Positions 55,101 to 63,324 of a stretch of DNA of 64,000 nt are shown piece by piece. How positions within the stretch are numbered: position 1 is the first letter of the stretch; each line of letters starts with the position of its first letter. Source of the DNA: Rhodothermia bacterium (lineage in GTDB: Bacteria > Bacteroidota > Rhodothermia > Rhodothermales > UBA2364); the NCBI GenBank assembly GCA_017303715.1, contig JAFLBZ010000006.1:1-64000 (forward strand), given 5' to 3'. The notes beneath the pieces were generated by a model. It ran no database searches and was not told the origin of the DNA. It saw only the letters and a program-made list of their open reading frames with translations. Made by a program: the position numbers and the translations under genes.

Positions 55101-55552
55101 AACTCGATAAAATAACACCTGCCGCGACGCCACTTAAATTGGAACGGGTCTTGTCTTTGGAAAAGAACACACCCAATGGCCCGGTTCTTGCCCCCATTAC
55201 TGCCACAACGCCCCTCAAAGCCGGTGACCGCATCAAAGTTAGGTTGGTCTTGCGTGTAGATCGGGCGATGGAGTACGTTCACCTGAAAGATATGCGTGCG
55301 TCCGGTTTTGAACCCGAAAACGTGTTAAGTGGATATCGGTATCAAGGCGGATTGGGATACTACGAATCCACCCGTGATGCCGCTACCAATTTCTTCATCG
55401 GCTGGATGAATCCGGGTACCTATGTTTTTGAATATGCCCTCCGTGTAACCCATGCGGGCGATTTCTCGACGGGTATTACGAGCATCCAGTGTATGTATGC
55501 CCCCGAATTTGCAAGCCATTCGGAAGGTGTTCGGGTTCAAGTCCGTAATTGA
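49199..55552 (+). CDS. Giant alpha-2-macroglobulin-like protein with thioester and an inserted carboxypeptidase-regulatory domain
   Basis: The protein has 2117 residues with a signal peptide (to about TMSQ). MG-type domains begin near 370; TDRSIYRPGQKVYFKAI at about 596 is the MG2 signature. An inserted CarboxypepD_reg domain (GTISGTVYDSSNKKTLANA) lies at about 1180-1265, followed by a proline-rich linker (about 1300-1340). The thioester motif CAEQ is at 1574-1577 in YPYECAEQ, within the helical TED domain. Such proteins trap proteases, typically in the periplasm beside PBP1C; pbpC is 30 kb away here. The terminator at 55566-55601 follows. Confidence 0.9.
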   Translation: MRTFTFLLLGFFVSTVSTMSQPLSNDFYRENWKLTEKFLENGQYRSAYDLAKTITERAKSDQNTSEFIKGLMFRTRFVQSLEEKTFNDAMNEVRGEIASGLPNIKPVLHSIYAEMIWNHYQQNRWRYMNRTTTEGFQETDIETWDLRKILTEAKTHFRASVANPNALQQLPIGVFNAVVHRQGNPDVRPTLYDFIAHRALAFFTNTEAGLSDPKERFAIRDKKWFATAQEFIQLPPLPDDALGADALRLWQDLTRFHLKDTDPSALIDLEVNRLVFVHRHIFTADKDQLFENALTYITRTHKPEAIAEAYYELAQLYKNQGHTYKTKDPSQIHKWKNKEALSTCEMVMRQFPNTRAALACASLKAEITTQSIEISVPEFTEPNQHFPASISFKNTKIAFLKAVLVPADQWMLLKTDYEAYNRFATKARKQKGAIFASQKLPDDGDLQTHITEVAFPKLPAGLYMLLVSAREDFSDATAREATTLISVSDIALVKRNIENNSLLRFSHRSTGSPLVGVEIARFRMSRNGKSGTLIGTQKSDQNGQATIPQEKSNYENRYYYRYAYNGQILFEGMDYRYYGYYPNYQFSDQVRTHLFTDRSIYRPGQKVYFKAIHLSSTKENDWNVVADQKLTVLLFNANNEKVAEIEQTTNEFGTISGEFTLPTGGLTGQFRLQTEHGRAYILVEEYKRPRFEVSFKPIEGTPALEEEVAVTVAAKSFSGANLSDATVSYRITRGAELPPWSWWRYWWNPTPPIEIAQGEGKTDANGNFVIRFKAQADPSQDPKTEPIFVFSIEANITDITGENHRDETEVRIGYNSLTLNADIQEIQSVSDLNKLTIKAQNLNGQAIPTAGQVTITRLKSPDRVLRSRTSGRVPDVQAMNEAEFKRLLPLDPFGDEGEMRNWKEGEKITSLPFDTGKNASIELTSLRLQPGAYLITLTAKDPQNRPVETRQIVTLYNEAAQTPPLPQSFWHRPLKTNVQPGENASFLIGAAGKTHVLFEIEHKSKIIYSEVIALLGNQVVKTIPIKEEHRGNLGYHLSAIRDNRSYTESQNIEVLFSNKDLKVAFETFRNKLYPGQAEEWRLKIAGAKGEAVAAEMVAAMYDASLDEFRGHGWWMSLWNYSSPQLGWGSTLMGTTSFAWSRATPAMYAPDRAYDLFGFDDDHEKLGDWPNFQNAVSGAANAGTISGTVYDSSNKKTLANALVLLENTSFRTRTDSKGQFSFNQLAAGSYVVLVAHPQHKTALTPITLHAEKGIKLTYKLDSTNNDMEVYDNVGGRDRTRILYMKSAPVPVSASAAGAPMADMVAAEAAQEEGPPPPPAPGGQTNKPQEGTTKPKNDLGDVKARTNLNETAFFLPQLRTNEKGEIVLAFTMPEALTRWNLLGLAHTKDLRIGQIRETVITQKDLMVTPNAPRFFRENDTITFTAKVDNLSAQDLNGQAQLFLFDALTNQPLDNKFGNTKPQLDFSVQKNGNALLTWSLKVPEGISAITYRVVAKAGTFTDGEEAALPVLTNRMLVTESLPLPIRNAGDTRFTFDKLLNHTSPTLRHQSLTIEFTPNPVWYAVQAIPYMMEYPYECAEQTFTRFYANAIASHLVTKQPKIQEIFRQWQTTDKEAFLSNLEKNQELKSVLLEETPWVFQSNDEQERKKRLGLLFDTARMARELEGSMQKLREMQLSNGAWPWFKGMEPSQWVTQHIVSGFARLKQLGVYDAMSTEAKDMVTRAVQYLDEQNRKDYDWIVKNGNLNNDNLSYFQIYHLYTRGNFRNIEMNSKQKEAFDYFFGQAKKYWLAKSIYMQGMLAIGLNNYGETEIPNKIVVSLRERSINNKEMGMYWKGESGYWWYQAPIETHALMIEVFHRVANDQKAVEDLKLWLLKQKQTQDWKTTTATANAVYALLLRGTDLLAQQQTAKITLGNKVLDPQTDASIRSQAGTGYFKTTIPASEIKPEMGRITVNKTGTGAAWGAVYWQYFEQLDKITPAATPLKLERVLSLEKNTPNGPVLAPITATTPLKAGDRIKVRLVLRVDRAMEYVHLKDMRASGFEPENVLSGYRYQGGLGYYESTRDAATNFFIGWMNPGTYVFEYALRVTHAGDFSTGITSIQCMYAPEFASHSEGVRVQVRN

Positions 55553-55565
55553 TTAGGTAGATTCG

Positions 55566-55601
55566 ACAAAAAAGCCGTTTATTTGCGAATAGGCGGCTTT
55601 T
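55566..55601 (+). terminator. Terminator after the alpha-2-macroglobulin gene
   Basis: AAAAGCCG (55570-55577) pairs with CGGCTTTT (55594-55601), with an inner TATT/AATA pairing. It lies 18 bases after the stop. Confidence 0.7.
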
Positions 55602-55680
55602 GACATGATTCCGCCATGATTTTGCAAATAGCTTTCCGTACATTCCGACAACCTCCTTCATTCACCAATTTCCGACTTCC

Positions 55681-56055
55681 ATGAAAAAAGTACTTTTCCT
55701 TTTCCTTCTATTTATGGCGCCGTGGACCTACGCCCAACGTGGTGGCGCACCTCCCGACTCAGCCACCGTTATGCAACGCACCCTCGACCAAGTGGAACAA
55801 ATGAAAACCAAACTTTCTTTGACCTCCGAGCAAGCAACCGCGTGTTTGGAAATCTTGAAAGGTGCTACTTTAGAGCGGATGGCGCTCATGAAAAATGGCT
55901 TTGGTGGCCCCGGTATGCGCGAAGCCTTCCAAGAAATGCGTGAAAAAACCAACGCCGCACTTTCCAAAGTCTTGAATGAGCAGCAAATGGCGAAATATCA
56001 GGAGATGTTGCAAGAAATGAGGGGTCAAGGTGGCGGAAGGCGGGGCGGACAATAA
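55681..56055 (+). CDS. Spy/CpxP-like small exported protein
   Basis: The 124-residue protein has a signal peptide (MKKVLFLFLLFMAPWTYAQ). Its mature part is a helical bundle with LSLTSEQATACLEIL and VLNEQQMAKYQEMLQEM, the LTxxQ-like repeats of the Spy/CpxP group of periplasmic chaperone-like proteins, and ends in a glycine/arginine-rich tail. Assigning chaperone function is an inference. Confidence 0.7.
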   Translation: MKKVLFLFLLFMAPWTYAQRGGAPPDSATVMQRTLDQVEQMKTKLSLTSEQATACLEILKGATLERMALMKNGFGGPGMREAFQEMREKTNAALSKVLNEQQMAKYQEMLQEMRGQGGGRRGGQ

Positions 56056-56066
56056 CGGAAAAGAGC

Positions 56067-56099
56067 AAGAGGGTGTAATTTGTCACCCTCTTTATTTTT
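56067..56099 (+). terminator. Terminator between the Spy-like gene and the glycan cluster
   Basis: AAGAGGGTG (56067-56075) pairs perfectly with CACCCTCTT (56084-56092), followed by TATTTTT. The stem touches the stop codon of the convergent glycosyltransferase gene. Confidence 0.85.
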
Positions 56100-57198
56100 C
56101 TAGACGTTGGTATGCACTCAACAAGACCTTCTCGGCAGTCGCCCAACCATACTTTTCGCCCGTAACAAGGGCATTTTGTGAGGCTTTTTCAAACGCTGCT
56201 GGATGATCCAACCAATCCTGCACTTGACGAATTACAGCGGCAGTATCGCCATAGCGAACGGTTTTCCCCAAATCGTTTGTTTCCACCCACTCCCGCCAAG
56301 TTGTTATGTCGGTACAAATCAATGGCAAACCCTCGATGGCATATTCAAAAAACTTGGTTGGAATAGGCCACCACTCATGCGGCTCCATTAAACACAAGCC
56401 TATATGTGCCAAACCCACCTGCTCCTCAACTTTGCTATGGGGCAAATAAGTATCCCAGCCATGTAATTCAAGTGTACCCGCTTTAAGCACCTCTGAAAGT
56501 TGTGGAGCCACAGCTTCCCGTTCTGCTGAATTAATACACATCCCCGCCCAGACAATTTTCCAAGGCAATTTTTGTCGAGATACTTCATGAGCGAGTGACA
56601 CCAAAAAATTCAACCCGCGCTTTAAGCCCAATACACCTGTATAAATTAACCTGACGGGTTCTTCTATTTTTTTTACGGACTTCTTGGCCTGCCTAATGGG
56701 GTAATTATCCACCAAATAAACTTTATCAGTATAATCTTTTAAAAAATAACTATAAGATGAACTAGCGACAATTAATGCATCAAATTCTTTAAATCCTTTT
56801 TTTTCCAAAATACGGATTAATATATTCTCAGGGAATTTATTTTTTACAAAATAATCTTCGTGTATATCATAAACAACCTTATATCCCCTTCTCTTTTTCA
56901 TCCATAATACAAGAGGGATTAATTCTGGATCGTGAAAATGCAAGACCTCTGGACGAAGTTTTTTCACCTTGGTCAACACTTCCTTCCAAAGCAATAACCG
57001 TGTAAAACGCCCAGAAGTCGGCGTCAATCCGACAACAGAAACCCCATCTAATACTTCATTACGCGGATGTTGCGCAACCAAACTCACCTCATAACCAGCC
57101 GATTGTAATGACGGAATCTCTTTGTAAAAAATACGTGGATCACCTAAACGGTGGACCGTTGTAAGGTGTACAACACGTGCTTTATTTTCTAAAGACAT
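56092..57198 (-). CDS. Glycosyltransferase, GT-B fold (family 4-like)
   Basis: The protein has 368 residues. The N-terminal half has VHLTTVHRLGDPRIFYKE and LHFHDPELIPL, typical of GT4-type enzymes; the C-terminal half has LIYTGVLGLKRGL and PTKFFEYAIEGLPLICTD, the nucleotide-sugar-binding E segment. It probably adds a sugar to a surface polysaccharide. It overlaps the aminotransferase gene by ten bases, the last in a four-gene minus-strand run. Confidence 0.88.
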   Translation of the reverse strand: MSLENKARVVHLTTVHRLGDPRIFYKEIPSLQSAGYEVSLVAQHPRNEVLDGVSVVGLTPTSGRFTRLLLWKEVLTKVKKLRPEVLHFHDPELIPLVLWMKKRRGYKVVYDIHEDYFVKNKFPENILIRILEKKGFKEFDALIVASSSYSYFLKDYTDKVYLVDNYPIRQAKKSVKKIEEPVRLIYTGVLGLKRGLNFLVSLAHEVSRQKLPWKIVWAGMCINSAEREAVAPQLSEVLKAGTLELHGWDTYLPHSKVEEQVGLAHIGLCLMEPHEWWPIPTKFFEYAIEGLPLICTDITTWREWVETNDLGKTVRYGDTAAVIRQVQDWLDHPAAFEKASQNALVTGEKYGWATAEKVLLSAYQRLEK

Positions 57199-58334
57199 GA
57201 CCGGAGAATCTCAATAATTCGTTCAACTTCAGCATCACCCAAACTTGGATGTAATGGGATACTTAATGCACTTTGGTAATACTTTTCAGTATTCGATAAA
57301 TTGTGCATATTATACCCCAAATTACGATAAAATGGATGGTGAGGAACTGGAATATAATGCACCTGTACGCCTATTTTTTCCTTTTGAAATATTCTAAAAA
57401 GGGCAGCGCGGTCATTTTTTGTATTTCCCACAACACGAATCGGATAAATATGGCGTGTATGAAATCCATCATGTGCATCACACGGCAAAATAAGGGGTAA
57501 GTCCTGTAGGTCTTCCGCATAAATAGCGGCAATCTCGCGTCTTCTACGGTTGTATTCATCAATCCGCCCCAACTGCGCAAAGCCCAAGGCGGCATGTAGC
57601 TCACTCATCTTATAATTGAACCCCAAGAAGTGCTGTTCGTAATACCAGCCTCCCTCCGACGGAAACATTAGGGACTCCGGCTCACGGGTCATTCCGTGCG
57701 AACGCGCCATCTGGAGTTTCGCATAAAAAGCGGGATCATCCGTTGTCACCATCCCACCTTCAGCCGAGGTCATATTTTTTACGGGATTAAAGCTGAAAGC
57801 CGTCATATCAGCCAAGTGACTCCCGATCGCTTTAGCGCCGTACCGCCCCCCCGGTGCATGTGCCGCATCCGAAAGCAATAATACGTGATGCTTTGATGCC
57901 ATCTCCCGAAGTTCTTGATAAGGGCTTGGATGTCCGGCAAAGTCCACCGTCAGAATGGCGCGGGTTTTAGGCGAAATGCACTCTTGTACCGATTTAGGGT
58001 CTAAACAAAGGGTTTTCGAGTCAATATCAGCAAAAACGGGTTTGGCTCCCGTATATAAAACCGCATTTGACGTTCCTGCAAAGGTAAGCGCGGGCAAAAT
58101 GACCTCATCCCCGTTGGTTAAGCCTGCGGCTAAGCACATACCATGCAAAGCTGCCGTTCCAGAGCTATATCCTGTGGCAAAACGGGCCTCCATTTTTTGT
58201 GCAAAGGCCGCCTCGAACTTCCCCAAAACGGGACCTTGCGAGATAAAAGCAGAAGACAACACCTCCTGAACCGCAACAATGTCCTCGGACGTGATGTGTT
58301 GGCAACTGTATGGGATGAAAGAAGAACTGCTCAA
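57189..58334 (-). CDS. DegT/DnrJ/EryC1-type sugar aminotransferase, closest in pattern to PseC
   Basis: The 381-residue PLP enzyme has IPYSCQHITSEDIVAVQEVL and TQGP-like SQGPVLGKFE at the start, SSGTAALH, D156 in LSDAAHAPGG and the PLP lysine K186 in SFNPVKNMTSAEGG. Pattern similarity is to UDP-4-keto-6-deoxy-sugar aminotransferases such as PseC. The start is TTG 58334, overlapping the epimerase stop as TTGA; no ATG is available. It would make an amino sugar for a surface glycan. Confidence 0.87.
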   Translation of the reverse strand: MSSSSFIPYSCQHITSEDIVAVQEVLSSAFISQGPVLGKFEAAFAQKMEARFATGYSSGTAALHGMCLAAGLTNGDEVILPALTFAGTSNAVLYTGAKPVFADIDSKTLCLDPKSVQECISPKTRAILTVDFAGHPSPYQELREMASKHHVLLLSDAAHAPGGRYGAKAIGSHLADMTAFSFNPVKNMTSAEGGMVTTDDPAFYAKLQMARSHGMTREPESLMFPSEGGWYYEQHFLGFNYKMSELHAALGFAQLGRIDEYNRRRREIAAIYAEDLQDLPLILPCDAHDGFHTRHIYPIRVVGNTKNDRAALFRIFQKEKIGVQVHYIPVPHHPFYRNLGYNMHNLSNTEKYYQSALSIPLHPSLGDAEVERIIEILRSCL

Positions 58335-59353
58335 GCGTGTAGTGTGGGATATTGATGGGGTATTTGCGCTTCCGAGATAATGGCTTGTAGAATGCGGTCT
58401 AACGTGGTGTTGGGTTGGTATCCAAGAAATTTGTTTAACTTCTCCAAATTGGGAATCCGCAGGTGTACATCTTCAAAGGACGTTCCAAATGCTTTTTCGA
58501 TTGGAACAAAGACAATAGGAGCGTCGGATCCGGTAAGCTCTTTGATCCTCATCGCTAACTGAAGCATACTAACAGGTATGTTGTTACCAATATTAAACAC
58601 CTCGCCAGAAGCCTCCGGAAGTTTCATCAGGTCTATCATGCAGCGAACCACATCTCCCACATACGAGAAACATCGTTGTTGGGAACCATCGCCATAAACC
58701 GTAATGGGTTCCCCCTTCATAGCCTGCTGGACAAACCTTGGAATTACCATGCCATTTTGCCCTATCTGACGCGGCCCAACCACATTAAACAATCGAACAA
58801 TAACGGCATTAATTCCTTCCTCATGTTTTTTCGCCAAGGTCAGAAATTCCTCAATAGCTTTAATACCCGAATAAGACCAACGATGAATCATCGTAGGGCC
58901 GTAAATCCGATCGGAATCCTCGCGTAAATCCATCACTTGCCCCTGCTGCACATCCATCGCTTTGCCATAAACCTCCGATGTGGAACTTAGCTGAAACTTG
59001 GTGCGATAATGCGTCACCAAATCTAAGATGTTGTCTATCGCCCGAAGGTTATTGAGGATATGGGAACTTGATGGATAGGCGGCTAACCGAACGCCTACAT
59101 AAGAGGCCAAATGATAGACTTCGGTACTTTGTGCCACTAATGGGGCCATCAACTCACGATTGGCTACGTCTAATTTCACAAAACGGAAATTGGGATGATG
59201 TAGGACGTGAGAAAGATTTGACTGGCGACCTGTTGCCAGATTGTCCACGACGGTCACCGTACAACCGTCTGCTAAGAGGGCTTCTGCAAGATGTGAGCCA
59301 ACAAAACCCGCACCGCCCGTTATCAGGCAGTGACGATCATTTTTATGGTGCAT
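58331..59353 (-). CDS. NAD-dependent sugar epimerase/dehydratase (extended SDR)
   Basis: The protein has 340 residues. The NAD-binding GGAGFVGSH is at 13-21; the catalytic serine region is STSEVYG and the YxxxK motif is YSGIK. GNNIPVSMLQL and PNTTLDRILQAI follow as in UDP-glucuronate decarboxylase or GDP-mannose 4,6-dehydratase relatives. The precise nucleotide sugar cannot be told. It is in a run with two glycosyltransferases and the aminotransferase. Confidence 0.88.
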   Translation of the reverse strand: MHHKNDRHCLITGGAGFVGSHLAEALLADGCTVTVVDNLATGRQSNLSHVLHHPNFRFVKLDVANRELMAPLVAQSTEVYHLASYVGVRLAAYPSSSHILNNLRAIDNILDLVTHYRTKFQLSSTSEVYGKAMDVQQGQVMDLREDSDRIYGPTMIHRWSYSGIKAIEEFLTLAKKHEEGINAVIVRLFNVVGPRQIGQNGMVIPRFVQQAMKGEPITVYGDGSQQRCFSYVGDVVRCMIDLMKLPEASGEVFNIGNNIPVSMLQLAMRIKELTGSDAPIVFVPIEKAFGTSFEDVHLRIPNLEKLNKFLGYQPNTTLDRILQAIISEAQIPHQYPTLHA

Positions 59354-59366
59354 GTAGAATCAAGGT

Positions 59367-60518
59367 TCATGGTGTAGAGGTTGCTTTCCCCGAAAAATCG
59401 GTCACCAAATGTTTTAGCATGTGTTTAAAAGACAATGCGGTCGCCTCTATAGACGCATGTTTATGAACAAAGGCTTGATTTTTTGTTCTCATCGCTAATA
59501 GCGTTTTTGGGGCATTGTCCAAAACCCTATTTAAATCAGTGCAAAAAGAAGTTAGGGAATCGTCATTTACAATGAAAGCGCTTACACCAAAATTAACAAG
59601 TAATTGATTACTTGGTATAGGATTGAGGATTGGAATCGCACCAGCCACCATACATTCGAGCACCGCTTCCGATATACCATCGTATTCCGGGCAAGACAAC
59701 ATGAGGTCTGAAATTGTCCAGATCTCGCGTACTTCTACCAAAGGAAGCCGCATTGGAATCACCATTCCGCTTGGGTGCTTCTCTATTCTTTTCAACAACT
59801 TATCCACCTTTTCTGTTCGTTCTTGACCTAAGGTGAGGACAATAATAAATATATCGTCTCGTGTTTCGAGGAGTTGTAATGCCGCCGCCAAAAACAATTC
59901 TGGCTGATAATAAAAATACACCCCACGTCCACACGTCAAGACCTTTTTTCCAGACGGAACGCCCCACTTTTCTCGGAGGAGCGCGTTGTCCGCTTGTGGA
60001 GGTACATAATCCGCCAAACGAATACCCCAAAGGAGTGGCGTAATTTTATGGGCATACTTCGGAAAGTTCTCTTGTGCCATTTTAGCCAAAGCAGGACCAT
60101 CTGTTACGATAAGTTTGGCCTGCTTCATGGCACGTGAGACAACAGAATGATAATATTTTTTTAACCACCCTTCAAAAGGATGAACCGTCGTGTCCCGCGT
60201 CCACGTCATCAAAACCAAAGGCGCGAATCCTGTTCGGGCTGCAATCCAACCATAGTGTGTGGCAAAAGAGCCAACCAACACATCTGGTTTAATTTCATCC
60301 AGCAATGACCTAAACGGCGCTACCGAAAACAAATGATACGACCAAAACCCTGTTTTAAGGCCAAAAGGAGACTTTATCTGATGATAAATCACCCCTTTTA
60401 TGGATACTTCCAGTGCATGGTAACTAACCAAGTGTACCTCCACCCCTTGCTCTACCAAAGCGGGAAGCCATTTTTGAAAATGAGGCTCGGTGGCCATTCC
60501 GATGAGCACAAGGCGCAT
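59367..60518 (-). CDS. Glycosyltransferase
   Basis: The protein has 383 residues, GT-B type. LVLIGMATEPHFQKWLPALVEQGVEVHLVSY opens the N-terminal Rossmann domain (shown over two parts in the family), KKVLTCGRGVYFYYQPELFL begins the second, and SDLMLSCPEYDGISEAVLECMVAG is the donor-binding segment. It probably is a family 4-like enzyme of the surface-glycan cluster and opens the minus-strand run; the divergent manC starts 70 bp away. Confidence 0.85.
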   Translation of the reverse strand: MRLVLIGMATEPHFQKWLPALVEQGVEVHLVSYHALEVSIKGVIYHQIKSPFGLKTGFWSYHLFSVAPFRSLLDEIKPDVLVGSFATHYGWIAARTGFAPLVLMTWTRDTTVHPFEGWLKKYYHSVVSRAMKQAKLIVTDGPALAKMAQENFPKYAHKITPLLWGIRLADYVPPQADNALLREKWGVPSGKKVLTCGRGVYFYYQPELFLAAALQLLETRDDIFIIVLTLGQERTEKVDKLLKRIEKHPSGMVIPMRLPLVEVREIWTISDLMLSCPEYDGISEAVLECMVAGAIPILNPIPSNQLLVNFGVSAFIVNDDSLTSFCTDLNRVLDNAPKTLLAMRTKNQAFVHKHASIEATALSFKHMLKHLVTDFSGKATSTP

Positions 60519-60588
60519 ACCTATGGGTTAAATTAGGCTGAATCTTTGTATATTACGACTTGTTTTCCTCGACTACAAATCAACATTT

Positions 60589-61680
60589 ATGGAACAACCT
60601 TCTAAGTCCTTGTACGCCATTATTATGGCGGGTGGAGTCGGCACACGATTTTGGCCCTACAGCCGTCAGGCCAAGCCCAAACAGTTTTTGGACGTTTTTG
60701 GACATGGAACCATGTTGCAGGCAACCTTGGGCCGCCTCTCTGGATTGGTTTTGCCCGAAAATTGCTTGGTGGTGACCAATCATCAATATAAAACCCTTAC
60801 AAGCACACAATTACCCACACTACCCGCATCAAATATCCTCGGCGAGCCAATGAGCCGCAATACGGCTCCTTGTATTGCTTGGGCTGCGGTTGAACTATAC
60901 AAAAAAGATCCCAATGCCACGATGATTGTCTTGCCAGCCGATCATCTAATCGCGAATGTGCGGCGGTTTCACCAAGTACTCAAGACGGCCATAAAGCAAG
61001 CGCAAGTTCCGGGCAGTTTGGTCACCATTGGTATTGAGCCGACTCATCCGGAAACAGGTTATGGCTATATTCAATTCGATACAAACACCTATGAAGCCGA
61101 TGAAGATGGCTTGGTGGCTTGTCCGGTAAAAGCATTTGCAGAGAAACCAGACCTCGAAACCGCTGAGCGTTTTCTTGCAACGCGCGAATTTTTATGGAAC
61201 TCTGGCATGTTTGTGTGGCGTGCCGATACCATCCTCGATGAGATCAAAAAAAACATGCCTAACCTCGCAAATGCCTTTCTACCCGTCTTACAATCCTCCG
61301 CCCCTACAGACGATATGATACGATTGGCATTTGAAAACAGCCCAAAAACCTCGGTTGATTATGGGATTATGGAGCCTGCGAAGAAGGTCTTTGTGGTTCC
61401 GGGAAATTTTGGTTGGAACGATGTGGGCGATTGGCGTGCCGTTTATGAACTAAGTGATAAAGACGAGTTTAACAATGCGGTTCGAGGTCAGGTCATCACC
61501 GAAAATGCTTCAAGAAACCTCATTTATGGTGGCGATAAATTGGTTGCCGTAGTTGGTATGCACGATACCATCATCGTAAATACATCGGATGCCCTATTGG
61601 TCTGTCACAAAGAAGCAACCCAAAATGTTAAAAATGTCGTGGAATTGCTCAATGGCAACGGCTTGGATACACATACATAA
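60589..61680 (+). CDS. manC: Mannose-1-phosphate guanylyltransferase
   Basis: The protein has 363 residues. The nucleotidyltransferase signature IIMAGGVGTRFWPYSR and KPKQFL is followed by EPMSRNTAPCIAW, VLPADHLI, GYGYIQ, FAEKPDLETA and NSGMFVWR, all as in GDP-mannose synthases. It makes GDP-mannose for glycan assembly. It is a single-domain form without the isomerase fusion. It opens a plus-strand run of three glycan genes. Confidence 0.93.
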   Translation: MEQPSKSLYAIIMAGGVGTRFWPYSRQAKPKQFLDVFGHGTMLQATLGRLSGLVLPENCLVVTNHQYKTLTSTQLPTLPASNILGEPMSRNTAPCIAWAAVELYKKDPNATMIVLPADHLIANVRRFHQVLKTAIKQAQVPGSLVTIGIEPTHPETGYGYIQFDTNTYEADEDGLVACPVKAFAEKPDLETAERFLATREFLWNSGMFVWRADTILDEIKKNMPNLANAFLPVLQSSAPTDDMIRLAFENSPKTSVDYGIMEPAKKVFVVPGNFGWNDVGDWRAVYELSDKDEFNNAVRGQVITENASRNLIYGGDKLVAVVGMHDTIIVNTSDALLVCHKEATQNVKNVVELLNGNGLDTHT

Positions 61681-61682
61681 GC

Positions 61683-62375
61683 ATGGTTGTCTCCATTGCA
61701 CAACCCAGCTATTGGCCTTGGCTTGGGTATTTTGATAGAATCCTCAAATCTGACCTACACATTGTCTTGGACCATGTGCAATTTGAGAAGTCGTGGTACA
61801 TCAACCGGAATAGAATTCGTTGTGGTCAACACTGGCAATGGCTCACAATCCCCGTGAAAACCAAAGGAATATTTGGCACCCCCATTCACCAATTACAGCC
61901 CGATCAGCGTCAGAACTGGCAACTTAAACACTTTAGGACACTACGACATAATTACCAACGTACAGCATTTTGGCATAATTTTGAACCTATCATAAGCGAA
62001 CTCTATCAACAAAAATGGCAAGATGTTCGTGGCATTTGTTTGGCGACCTCCAAGATCGTCTCCGAAGCCATTGGTTTAAAAACCCCACTTCTTTCTTCAC
62101 TGGAACTTGCGCCGACGGAGAAAAAAGGCGCATTGGTTTTGGAGTTATGCAAAAAAGCAGGGGCAACACACTATCTTTCGGGGCCATTTGGAAAAGATTA
62201 TTTACCGCTCCATGCGTTTGAGGAGGCTGAAATTCAAATCCTATGGCATGATTTTAAGACGCCACCAGCATTGGCTCCCGCGGATCCACTCATTCCACCA
62301 CTTTCTGCTTTGAACGCACTCATGGAAGTAGGATCGAATGAACTTGCCCAATACCTTCGCGTTAATCCCCGCTAA
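61683..62375 (+). CDS. WbqC-like family protein
   Basis: The 230-residue protein begins VVSIAQPSYWPWLGYFDRI and continues DHVQFEKSWYINRNRIR and THYLSGPFGKDYL, the conserved blocks of the WbqC family found in lipopolysaccharide and glycan clusters. The family may be involved in sugar N-acyl modification; its reaction is not established. It starts two bases after manC, so the two are probably co-translated. Confidence 0.88.
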   Translation: MVVSIAQPSYWPWLGYFDRILKSDLHIVLDHVQFEKSWYINRNRIRCGQHWQWLTIPVKTKGIFGTPIHQLQPDQRQNWQLKHFRTLRHNYQRTAFWHNFEPIISELYQQKWQDVRGICLATSKIVSEAIGLKTPLLSSLELAPTEKKGALVLELCKKAGATHYLSGPFGKDYLPLHAFEEAEIQILWHDFKTPPALAPADPLIPPLSALNALMEVGSNELAQYLRVNPR

Positions 62376-62435
62376 GCACAACAAAACCCATCATATTTAT
62401 TAACAACAACTTATCACAAAGACCAAGTACTTTTC

Positions 62436-63134
62436 ATGTCTCAAAACCCAAAAAGAATTCTTGTTTTTGCAGCGCATCCAGACGACGAGGTACTTGGTTG
62501 CGGTGGAACCATAGCACGTCTTGTTCAAGAGAACCACATTGTACATGTATGTATCTTGGGCGAAGGGGCAACCTCGCGCTTTGAACGTCGTGAGGATGCA
62601 CCAAATGTACTTATTAATGAATTGGCAACGGCAAGCCAAAAAGCAGCAAACGTTTTAGGTGTTTCTTCTGTGATTGGATTGGGATTGCCCGATCAGCGCT
62701 TTGATACCCTGCCCTTTTTGGAGATTGTAAAAAAAATAACCACCATCCTTAATGAAATTCAGCCGGAGGTGGTTTATACCCAACATGGCGGCGATTTAAA
62801 CTTAGACCATGCGATCACTTTCCGTGCAACGCTCACCGCTTGCCGCCCATTTCAAGGCGCTACCGTCCGAGAGGTTTTGGCTTATGAAGTCCCTTCTTCT
62901 ACTGAGTTTGCTTTCGGCAAGTTTTATCCTGTTTTTCAGCCAGATACCTTTATAAATATCAGCCCGTATTTGGATGCAAAAATTGCTGCAATGTATTGTT
63001 ATGCGCCCGAAATGCGCCCTTTCCCACATCCTCGCTCCGAAGAAGCCCTTCGCAGTATTGCAACACGCTGGGGAACTCAGGTAGGTTTTGATGCCGCAGA
63101 AGTGTTCCAAACCATCTTCCGCACGAAACCATAA
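62436..63134 (+). CDS. PIG-L family deacetylase
   Basis: The protein has 232 residues. The zinc motif AAHPDDEVLGCGG is at 12-24, GLPDQRFD in the middle and HGGDLNLDH near residue 117. It also has PEMRPFPHPRS. PIG-L/LmbE enzymes remove N-acetyl groups from sugars; with WbqC it could exchange the acyl group on an amino sugar, which is an inference from the cluster. It closes the plus-strand run. Confidence 0.9.
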   Translation: MSQNPKRILVFAAHPDDEVLGCGGTIARLVQENHIVHVCILGEGATSRFERREDAPNVLINELATASQKAANVLGVSSVIGLGLPDQRFDTLPFLEIVKKITTILNEIQPEVVYTQHGGDLNLDHAITFRATLTACRPFQGATVREVLAYEVPSSTEFAFGKFYPVFQPDTFINISPYLDAKIAAMYCYAPEMRPFPHPRSEEALRSIATRWGTQVGFDAAEVFQTIFRTKP

Positions 63135-63324
63135 AAACCTTTTTTCCTTATCATTCTGGCGATGAAGCATATAGCCGCTGGCGTCAGGAAATTGATTTAC
63201 ATGGTCACATATTGATAACTGTATTCATGAATTGACCGGAAAGATCATAGTATAGCGAAACCATAGAAGGTTGTTCGCCGTTTTGTGGCGGAGATTGCCC
63301 ATATCAAACCATGTGAATGCAGTG

